From Candidatus Stahliibacteriota bacterium CG08_land_8_20_14_0_20_40_26 (lineage in GTDB: Bacteria > Hydrothermota > UBA3073): DNA of 9,370 nucleotides. Location of the stretch: NCBI GenBank assembly GCA_002774315.1, contig PEYP01000087.1:1-9370 (forward strand). Direction: 5' to 3'. The notes under the pieces are model-generated. The model saw only the letters and a list, made by a program, of their open reading frames with translations. It was not told the origin of the DNA and did not search any database. Below, one piece after another: positions 1-5,212 of this stretch. The position numbers and the translations under genes were made by a program. Each line of letters starts with the position of its first letter. The first letter of the stretch is position 1.

Positions 1-28
1 GTTGAAATTTGACTTTCTGCACAGCCTA

Positions 29-42
29 AGGAGGTCGCTCCT
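29..42. repeat. Small GC-rich inverted repeat just after the HARP stop codon
   Basis: On the minus strand the HARP stop TAG is followed by TAGGAGCGACCTCCT. AGGAG (38-42 on plus) pairs with CTCCT (29-33) around a 4-nt CGAC loop. No T-tract follows, so it is not a convincing intrinsic terminator. Its position directly after a stop codon resembles that of the GTAGGGCAAGG repeat at the end of pyrF, so it may be a member of another dispersed palindrome family. Only this one copy is visible here. Confidence 0.35.
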
Positions 43-43
43 A

Positions 44-601
44 CTATCTATCACCTGACACTTGTGTCAATCTAATTTTAACTTCTTCTGGCTCAAGTGT
101 GGGTATGCCGAGTTCCTGTGCCCAGAATGTAAGGCCTTTATCTGCTGTTACAAGGATTCCGTTAAGTTCTTTTGCAAGAAGGAGAAGGTCAACATCCTCC
201 TTTGAGTCTATTATACCCTCTCTCATTACCTCTCTGTAGGTTGCCCTGAGGGATTTTATTATCTCATCCATCTTTCCGTCACTCCTGGTGGCATTCTCTG
301 CTATCCTCAGACCCTTGTCAATCCTTTTCCTCATATCCGTTACAAAGGTGTAGAGAAAATATGCCGGGACACTGAGTTCGTGTTTTTTGGGTGCTTTTAT
401 TCTCAACACATTGAGAGATTTTATGCCTATGTCGGATTCGTCTATAAATTTCTTGAGCTCCTCTAATACCGATGGAGGCATATAGAACCTATGACCCTTA
501 TTTTTGGCAATAAGAGAGAGAAAGTTATTGAACGATTCTATGGGGGATTTCCCAAAAAACTGCCCCACAAAAACACCCGTATCAAGGATTATATTTTCCA
601 T
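44..601 (-). CDS. HARP, PIN-domain protein-only RNase P (formerly 'RNA ligase partner', UPF0278)
   Basis: A 185-residue protein predicted to remove the 5' leader from pre-tRNAs in the cytoplasm without an RNA subunit. The sequence closely follows my memory of Aquifex aeolicus Aq_880, the founding HARP (Homolog of Aquifex RNase P). Shared blocks include SVPAYFLY (77-84), RIDKGLRIAE (93-102), GIIDSKEDVDLLLLA (129-143) and VTADKGL (151-157). The acidic PIN residues are D7, D132, D136 and D154. The last three sit at a constant offset of 6 from D138, D142 and D160 of Aq_880, so the active site looks intact. Residues about 90-130 form the charged helical insertion ('spike') typical of HARPs. Length is close to the family's 190 or so. 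No RNA ligase gene, the classical partner, is visible, although the gene ends only 43 bp from the window edge. No good Shine-Dalgarno precedes the ATG, but the start matches the family N terminus. Whether it replaces or supplements an RNA-based RNase P cannot be judged here. Confidence 0.9.
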   Translation of the reverse strand: MENIILDTGVFVGQFFGKSPIESFNNFLSLIAKNKGHRFYMPPSVLEELKKFIDESDIGIKSLNVLRIKAPKKHELSVPAYFLYTFVTDMRKRIDKGLRIAENATRSDGKMDEIIKSLRATYREVMREGIIDSKEDVDLLLLAKELNGILVTADKGLTFWAQELGIPTLEPEEVKIRLTQVSGDR

Positions 602-663
602 AACCAGTTTGTTAATACACCGACAATTTCCGTCCTTCGAACATCAATATCTTTTACTCCATT

Positions 664-703
664 TGTCCGATATTACCAGACATATGTCCTATATTATAGG
701 ACA
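664..703 (-). promoter_or_regulatory. Tandem 19-bp operator-like palindromes with an embedded TATAAT, upstream of HARP
   Basis: Positions 685-703 read TGTCCTATATTATAGGACA, a perfect palindrome with 9-bp arms and one central base. Positions 664-682 read TGTCCGATATTACCAGACA, identical at 15 of 19 positions and with 7 of 9 arm pairs kept. The two centres are 21 bp apart, two helical turns, the usual layout for cooperative dimers on one DNA face. On the minus strand the right box contains a perfect TATAAT (698-693) and the left box an extended -10-like TGGTAATAT. Transcription from either would enter HARP after a leader of roughly 60-85 nt. No convincing -35 element is seen. I infer a repressor site overlapping the HARP promoter; the regulator is unknown. 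As RNA the left box is a weak hairpin without a T-tract, so a terminator for the upstream gene is less likely. Confidence 0.6.
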
Positions 704-721
704 GTTAATCCGTATAGAGTG

Positions 722-2191
722 CTACCCTCCTTGAGCATCTCCTTTCCTTTTTACAGTAACATATTTCTGGAATCTGCTGCGTGGCTTATCGGGAATGGTT
801 CTTTTTAAGTTATTACCACTTAGAAGAGGATTTAATATTTGCCTCTTAAAATTTTTTCTATCACTCAATCCCAGAAATTTCATAATTTCTTTTAACGATT
901 TTGGTTCTTCGCAGTATCTCAATACTGTGGCATGCCTGTCCGTTATCGTGACTTGGGGGGTGACTTGGGGGGTGACTTGGGGGGTGACTTGTTCGGTCTG
1001 ATAGGGTAAGACAAGTGTAAAGGTATCGTTCTTTTCACTGCTTTCCCACTTTGGGACAGGATAACCTGATTTTACTATATCCATTATTACCGTTGTGAAG
1101 CCCGTCCCCTTAGTTTCTGCCCATCCTATATCATAAAACATCGATGCTATCAAAGGGTTGCGAAGTTCGGAACCCGGTACATCGAAAGAATCTGGGTCTT
1201 TAAGAGAGTATCCAGGATTATAAAACTCAATCCTATCGTTATATATTCTAACCTGTGCAGGGGTGGGATGGAAGTAATTCTGATGCATTAACAGATTGCT
1301 GATAGCTTCTCGCAAAGCTCGGTTAAAGGGATTTTCTTCTGTTCTGGCTAAACCCTTCCCCAGTTCAAAAGGGATCAAAAAGAATCTGTTTATAATATCG
1401 AGTGTCTGAATTCTCATTGCTAAGAGATTTCCCCTTAAATCCTGAGATAAAAATGGGTCTTTATCCTTACCCCATTCAGTGCCTTTTATGCGGATAATAT
1501 CAAGCCTCCATGCGGGGAAAAATCTCTTGATAAGGATTTCTTTACCAAAAAGCAGTAGACCTGCGACCGTAAGTGTCTTCTTATCTGGTGACAACAGGTT
1601 GTAAGCCTCTAAAATTCCTTCATTACTTAAAGACAGTTCGGGAGCATCGGGTCTATCCAATCCACGCAGATTACGGAATGCCTCAAAGGCAGATTCATCT
1701 GTATCCATCATACTTGTTCCTTTAACAGCCTGGGCATCGGGAGACCCCATTCTCTCCTGAAAAAATCTCTGTAAATCAGCATCAGTAAGTCTTATATCAG
1801 TTGCTCCAACCCTTTTGTATCCACCCTTAAATGGTCCTGCGTCCTTTATGTATATAGGTTTTTGATATTTTAGCGCTTCTTCCACCTCAACAACAATGAA
1901 ATCTTTGTTTTCCTCTCGAATAATTTCAGGTTTTATCACAGGACAGAAGTTGAACTTTGGTCCGATAGTAGAAGTTAAATCGTCCATCAACTGCTGAGAA
2001 TGCTCAATACCTTTAGGGATGAAATTCTTTCCTTCCTGTTTGACCCCAAGTATAATCAATCCCGTGTTAGTATTGGCGAAGGCTGAGATTGTTTCCCATA
2101 TATCCTGTGGAAGGCCACCTCGGGCATCCTTAAACTCAATTTTGTCCGTTTCGCCTCGGGATATAAGGATGGCTAATTTTGGCTCATTCAT
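722..2191 (-). CDS. AlbA_2 / HATPase_c_4 family ATP-binding protein ('RecG-like' or Schlafen-AAA-type regulator)
   Basis: A 489-residue protein with the usual architecture of this family. Residues about 10-145 are an AlbA_2 putative nucleic-acid-binding domain, with ETDKIEFK (14-21) and a glycine-rich TGLIILGV (43-50). A middle linker domain follows. Residues about 286-395 resemble a GHKL-type ATPase: NRALREAISNLLMHQNY (290-306), a YNDRIEFYNPG block (317-327) and GTGF (362-365). The C-terminal winged-helix-like segment (about 418-480) contains SLKEIMKFLGLSDRKNF. A VTPQ repeat links the ATPase-like part to the winged helix. The exact biochemical role is unsettled: some members are annotated as transcriptional regulators or helicase-like, and many lie in defence or restriction islands. 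Here it follows the remains of a type III-like restriction-modification locus and may be its surviving companion. The ATG at 2191 has no strong Shine-Dalgarno. The reading frame is intact. Confidence 0.85.
   Translation of the reverse strand: MNEPKLAILISRGETDKIEFKDARGGLPQDIWETISAFANTNTGLIILGVKQEGKNFIPKGIEHSQQLMDDLTSTIGPKFNFCPVIKPEIIREENKDFIVVEVEEALKYQKPIYIKDAGPFKGGYKRVGATDIRLTDADLQRFFQERMGSPDAQAVKGTSMMDTDESAFEAFRNLRGLDRPDAPELSLSNEGILEAYNLLSPDKKTLTVAGLLLFGKEILIKRFFPAWRLDIIRIKGTEWGKDKDPFLSQDLRGNLLAMRIQTLDIINRFFLIPFELGKGLARTEENPFNRALREAISNLLMHQNYFHPTPAQVRIYNDRIEFYNPGYSLKDPDSFDVPGSELRNPLIASMFYDIGWAETKGTGFTTVIMDIVKSGYPVPKWESSEKNDTFTLVLPYQTEQVTPQVTPQVTPQVTITDRHATVLRYCEEPKSLKEIMKFLGLSDRKNFKRQILNPLLSGNNLKRTIPDKPRSRFQKYVTVKRKGDAQGG
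948..991. repeat. 12-bp in-frame tandem repeat encoding VTPQ
   Basis: Three perfect copies of the 12-mer GTGACTTGGGGG (948-959, 960-971, 972-983) are followed by a partial 8-nt copy (984-991). On the coding strand each unit reads as four residues, giving the VTPQ tract at residues about 402-414 of the AlbA_2 protein. Because the unit is a multiple of three, slippage would change linker length without breaking the frame. Confidence 0.93.
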
Positions 2192-2282
2192 TTTTAGAGT
2201 CCAATAGAGATATTTTTTTCAAATTCCAAAGCCTGATGACTTCCCTTCTTATGGTGCTTTGTATCTTAACTTGTCAAATCCT

Positions 2283-2482
2283 TTACTGATTGCCGCTAGA
2301 AAAAGAAGTTGCCAAGGTCATAAAATTCTGAGCCTTATATCTTTCAAAAACATCCTCTCGAATCTTCAAATACTGCTACTTTTGGTTAGTTAGCTCTGAT
2401 ACCTTTCCACACCATTCTGAAGCCTGATGAATTTTCTGTGGTAGCTCGGGTTCTTCTAATCCCTTTGTTTCTATTAAATAAG
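2283..2482 (-). pseudogene. Degraded C-terminal remnant of a type III restriction enzyme (Res-like)
   Basis: Reading the minus strand from about 2480 gives YLIETKG, then QASEWCGKVSELTNQK, a TAG stop (2376-2378), QYLKIREDVFERYKAQNF and a TAA (2283-2285). The pattern of an (L/I)ETKG motif, an EWC segment about 15 residues on, then W-x-Y and a DVFE-F segment matches my recollection of the C-terminal end of type III Res subunits, which belong to the DEAD/DEAH helicase-nuclease family. The TAG falls where a tryptophan (TGG) would be expected. There is no start codon and no helicase domain. The segment begins directly at the end of the methyltransferase fragment, in a different frame. Identification rests on motif recall over about 60 residues. 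Confidence 0.6.
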
Positions 2483-2722
2483 ATTTATCTTACCAGCGAA
2501 TTCATTTAACAAACTTGACAAAATGTATTTGTTGTCACCCCAGATGAGTTTATTTTTCCAGCCTTCAGGCCACCACTTAGGGAGTTGTTCAGCGTATAAC
2601 CCTCTTTCTTTTGGCGCATTTACTGTCTCAACAACTTGAAAGGGTAAAGCCACTTTTTCGACCTCTGTCTTCTTGTCCTTCCAGTAAAGCTCCAAGATAT
2701 TTTGTTGCTTGGAGTTCATCAT
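2474..2722 (-). pseudogene. Truncated N terminus of a type III-like DNA methyltransferase (Mod)
   Basis: The 82-residue reading frame contains QNILELYWKDKK (7-18), LPKWWPEGWKNKLIWGDNKY (48-67) and FAGKINLI (75-82). This is the N-terminal block of site-specific adenine methyltransferases of the type III/Mod group, where it is normally followed at once by the catalytic YIDPPF motif. Here the frame stops with TAA TAG immediately after INLI, so motif IV and everything beyond are missing. It cannot methylate DNA. It retains an AGGGGG Shine-Dalgarno and two adjacent ATG codons (2722 and 2719), so a useless peptide may still be made. The stop falls at the junction with the Res-like remnant, consistent with a deletion rather than a simple nonsense mutation. 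Confidence 0.75.
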
Positions 2723-2816
2723 ATATACCCCCTACTTCATTCTAAGGATAGTGATATATCTGCATCTATTTATCAGGGGTTTTATTTACAAATTAACTTT
2801 GCTTTATAAAATTGTA

Positions 2817-2845
2817 TATTGCAAGGCTAAAGCCTTGCCCTACGG
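2817..2845. repeat. GC-rich palindromic repeat, copy 1
   Basis: A 29-bp unit containing GCAAGGCTAAAGCCTTGC (2821-2838), whose 8-bp arms GCAAGGCT and AGCCTTGC flank a 2-nt loop, followed by CCTACGG. An identical copy lies 43 bp to the right. No T-run follows on either strand, so it is not a standard terminator. It looks like a REP-type dispersed element. Confidence 0.88.
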
Positions 2846-2859
2846 CATTTCCACGACAT

Positions 2860-2888
2860 TATTGCAAGGCTAAAGCCTTGCCCTACGG
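2860..2888. repeat. GC-rich palindromic repeat, copy 2, supplying the pyrF stop codon
   Basis: This is an exact 29-bp repeat of the copy at 2817-2845, with a 14-bp spacer between them. Read on the minus strand it begins CCGTAGGGCAAGG. CCG is the last sense codon (Pro264) and TAG the stop of pyrF, so the end of the coding region lies within the repeat. The resulting transcript has two strong 8-bp hairpins just after pyrF, which could protect or trim the 3' end. Confidence 0.88.
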
Positions 2889-3677
2889 AAGCATGCTTAC
2901 GAATTCTTCTGTCTTCTTTCTTGCTGCTTCAGCGAAATCTTTATCCCTTGATGCATAGATTATGGACCTTGAGACGGTGGGTATAACGATACCACCATAT
3001 CCAATAATATTCCTTATATCTCCTCCCTGTTTGCCTATACCGGGAACAAGCAGTGGGATATTTGTGATCTCTCTGATTGTCTGGAGCGCATCGGGTTTTG
3101 TCGCACCCACAACAAGGCCAAGATTATCATTCTTGTTCCATTCGTTCACCTTTCTTGCGACTGATTTCCATAAGGGCTGCACGGATAAATCTGTGTCTGT
3201 ATTCTCCTGTACTAATAGTTCCTCAAAGTCCTTTGAACCGGGATTTGAAGTAAGGCAGAGAATAAAACTCATTTTATCTTTATATGAAGCAAACGGCTCT
3301 ATTGCGTCGTATCCCATATATGGACTTAGCGTGATAGCATCAAATCCTATATTATCAAAGAATGCCTTTGCATACATCCTTGCAGTGTTACCGATATCTC
3401 CTCTCTTTGCATCTGCTATGGTTATAAGGGCATCGTTTATATATTCCCTAACCTCCGCCATCGTATCAAAACCAGAGGATGCCTCAAAGAATGCAGTATT
3501 CAATTTATAACCACAGACAAGGTCGGATGTGGCGTCGACCAGTTCACGACAGAACTTTAATATGGGATTTTTCTCGGCGAGAACGGAAGGAGGTATTAGA
3601 GAGGGATCGGGATCGAGCCCTATACAAAGAATCGAATTCTTCTCCTTTATACCATAGAATTTTTCTGTAAATTTCAT
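2883..3677 (-). CDS. pyrF: Orotidine-5'-phosphate decarboxylase, type 2
   Basis: This enzyme decarboxylates OMP to UMP, the last step of de novo pyrimidine synthesis, as a cytosolic TIM barrel. At 264 residues it has the length of the type 2 (TIGR02127-like) subfamily. Visible signatures are the N-terminal CIGLDPDP (18-25), GYKLN with the substrate-site lysine K58, the catalytic block DAKRGDIGNT (89-98, with D89, K91 and D94), the phosphate-binding LVPGIGKQGG (210-219) and SRSIIYAS (236-243). All expected catalytic residues are present. It follows purF with a 31-bp gap holding a hairpin, so it is probably co-transcribed with purF. The ATG at 3677 has no clear Shine-Dalgarno, but the N-terminal length fits the family. 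The C terminus (SMLP, then TAG) is set by a dispersed repeat, and the original end may have been slightly different. Confidence 0.95.
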   Translation of the reverse strand: MKFTEKFYGIKEKNSILCIGLDPDPSLIPPSVLAEKNPILKFCRELVDATSDLVCGYKLNTAFFEASSGFDTMAEVREYINDALITIADAKRGDIGNTARMYAKAFFDNIGFDAITLSPYMGYDAIEPFASYKDKMSFILCLTSNPGSKDFEELLVQENTDTDLSVQPLWKSVARKVNEWNKNDNLGLVVGATKPDALQTIREITNIPLLVPGIGKQGGDIRNIIGYGGIVIPTVSRSIIYASRDKDFAEAARKKTEEFVSMLP

Positions 3678-3690
3678 ATCTATTACTATG

Positions 3691-3709
3691 AAGCAAGGCT
3701 ACCCCGCTT
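3691..3709 (-). other. Intergenic hairpin between purF and pyrF
   Basis: Starting at the last base of the purF stop, the minus-strand RNA reads AAGCGGGG-UAG-CCUUGCUU. It can form an 8-bp stem (two of the pairs being G-U) with a 3-nt loop. No U-run follows, so complete termination is unlikely. It could modulate pyrF expression relative to purF, or be a decayed relative of the other palindromic repeats. Confidence 0.45.
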
Positions 3710-5130
3710 TACACATCAAATAAATCAGCTCCCGCGGTTTTTTTTCTCGTCACTTTTTTCCTCTTCTCCTCTATTTCCAACATCTCCTTACCTTTGATCT
3801 TGGTGGGATAATCCCCATCGAAACAAGCCCTGCAGAAGCTTTCTTTACCAATAGCCCTGGTTAGACCATCAAGGGTCTGGTATATAAGCGCATCTGCTTT
3901 GAGCACTTCTCTTATCTCCTCAACGCTCTTCTCTCTCGCAATTAGCTCGCTTCTGGTCTGCATATCTATACCATAGTAACAGGGATTTCTTATTGGAGGC
4001 GCTGAAATCGCAAAGTAGATCTCTTTGGCACCAGCATTTCTTACGACTCTCACAATCTGCCTGGATGTTGTTCCTCTGACTATGGAGTCGTCAACGAGTA
4101 AAACTTTTTTCCCTCTGAGCTCGCTCACTAAAGGATTCAACTTATATTTTATGTACATAGCTCGTTCTTCATCGGTGGACATTATGAATGTCCTTAGGAT
4201 GTACCTGTTCTTTATCAACCCTTCTCTGTAAGGTACGTCGAGCTCTTCTGCGAGAGCAATCGCAGTAGGTCTCGATGTGTCGGGGATTGGAACGACCACA
4301 TCTGGTTTTACGCCCTGTCTCTGTGTTTCCTTGGATAGTTCTTTCCCCAGATTTAGTCTCTTCTGGTACACAGACAGGCCGTCTAAAAAAGACTCTGGCC
4401 TGGCAAAGTATATGTATTCAAATATGCAGTGTCTTGGGGCACCCTTCTTTATAATTCTTTGAGTCACCTTTCCATTCTCGTCTATCAGTATACCCTCACC
4501 GGGCTCGAGGTCTTTTATAACTTTATAATCGAGAATCTGAAGGACAACACTCTCCGATGCGAAGATATAGTTCTCACCCCTTCTTCCAAATATAAATGGC
4601 CTGATTGCATTAGGGTCTCTGAAGGCAAAAAGTCCCAGACCAGATACTATCGCTATAACTGAATAACCTCCATTGGTTATATCCATTATCTTCTCGGTCG
4701 CCTTAAAAGGGTCTTTGTCGAAGTTCTCAGCAAATATATTTAAAAGAACCTCCACATCGCAGAAGGAATTCAGGTACCTTCTTTTTTCAAGGGTTCTCCT
4801 CAGTTCAAAGTAATTGACTATGTTTCCATTGTGAACCATAGCCATTCCAACAGGTGAATTTATCAAGAATGGCTGTGCATCCTCTTCCCCACCAGAACCT
4901 ATCGTTGGATATCTGACATGCCCTATACCAATGGAACCATGCAATCTTCTCAAATACTCCTCGGATAACACTCGAGAAACAAGTCCAGTGTCCTTTTTAT
5001 AATAGAACCTTTCTCCATCGTATGTGCTTATACCGGCAGCATTCTGCCCACGATGCTGGAGCGCCAAGAGCCCTACAAAAAGCTCTTTTGCAACCTCATC
5101 ATTTCCTTTTATGCCTATTATTCCGCACAT
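3709..5130 (-). CDS. purF: Amidophosphoribosyltransferase, Fe-S type
   Basis: This enzyme transfers the amide nitrogen of glutamine to PRPP, giving 5-phosphoribosylamine, the committed step of purine synthesis. The start is placed at the ATG followed by CGIIGIKG, because Cys2 must become the N-terminal nucleophile. A possible 20-residue upstream extension (from 5190) would destroy this and is rejected. The result is 473 residues, normal for the family. The N-terminal glutaminase domain (2 to about 235) includes LQHRGQNAAG (24-33), RYPTIG (73-78) and HNGNI (100-104). The C-terminal phosphoribosyltransferase domain has the PRPP loop VLLVDDSIVRGTT (343-355). Cysteines C235, C384, C433 and C436 match the four [4Fe-4S] ligands of the Bacillus-type enzyme, so an oxygen-labile cluster is expected. 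A lysine-rich tail ends the protein. It lies between clpC and pyrF on the same strand and has only a weak Shine-Dalgarno. Confidence 0.96.
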   Translation of the reverse strand: MCGIIGIKGNDEVAKELFVGLLALQHRGQNAAGISTYDGERFYYKKDTGLVSRVLSEEYLRRLHGSIGIGHVRYPTIGSGGEEDAQPFLINSPVGMAMVHNGNIVNYFELRRTLEKRRYLNSFCDVEVLLNIFAENFDKDPFKATEKIMDITNGGYSVIAIVSGLGLFAFRDPNAIRPFIFGRRGENYIFASESVVLQILDYKVIKDLEPGEGILIDENGKVTQRIIKKGAPRHCIFEYIYFARPESFLDGLSVYQKRLNLGKELSKETQRQGVKPDVVVPIPDTSRPTAIALAEELDVPYREGLIKNRYILRTFIMSTDEERAMYIKYKLNPLVSELRGKKVLLVDDSIVRGTTSRQIVRVVRNAGAKEIYFAISAPPIRNPCYYGIDMQTRSELIAREKSVEEIREVLKADALIYQTLDGLTRAIGKESFCRACFDGDYPTKIKGKEMLEIEEKRKKVTRKKTAGADLFDV

Positions 5131-5147
5131 TTTTCTGAATGGGTTGT

Positions 5148-5201
5148 TTAATTGGTGAGTGGTTAATTGGTAAGAGCAGATGGCATGCATTCCAATTAAC
5201 C
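5148..5201. repeat. TTAATTGG repeats and 10-bp inverted repeat between clpC and purF
   Basis: The 82-bp gap between clpC and purF carries TTAATTGGTGAG (5148-5159) and TTAATTGGTAAG (5163-5174), a direct repeat with a 15-bp period. A perfect inverted repeat pairs GGTTAATTGG (5161-5170) with CCAATTAACC (5192-5201) across 21 bp. The gap could hold an operator for purF or be simple AT-rich repeat expansion. As RNA it would be a moderate stem with a large loop and no U-tract. Confidence 0.6.
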
Positions 5202-5212
5202 GAATTAATCAG

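Noticed and set aside
685..703. The perfect palindrome as an intrinsic terminator of the AlbA_2 gene
   Set aside because: The stem is AT-rich, the loop is too tight for the full stem, and no T-tract follows. The adjacent second box and embedded TATAAT favour an operator.
2184..2273. An open stretch reading KIQSTIRREVIRLWNLKKISLL between the Res remnant and the AlbA_2 gene
   Set aside because: It is under 30 codons, lacks a usable start codon and matches no family I recognise. It continues the frame of the Res remnant after two stops and may be just more decayed sequence.
2817..2888. Two 29-bp repeats separated by a spacer, resembling a minimal CRISPR
   Set aside because: The spacer is only 14 bp, there are just two units, no cas gene is present, and one unit overlaps the pyrF coding end. 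A REP-like element fits better.
2962..3510. A 182-codon open frame on the plus strand across pyrF
   Set aside because: It is antisense to a clearly conserved gene, has no family features and no ribosome binding site. The same holds for the other plus-strand frames over purF, clpC and DUF151.
5131..5190. A 20-residue N-terminal extension of PurF
   Set aside because: The catalytic cysteine must directly follow the initiator methionine (MCGIIG), so the start is at 5130.
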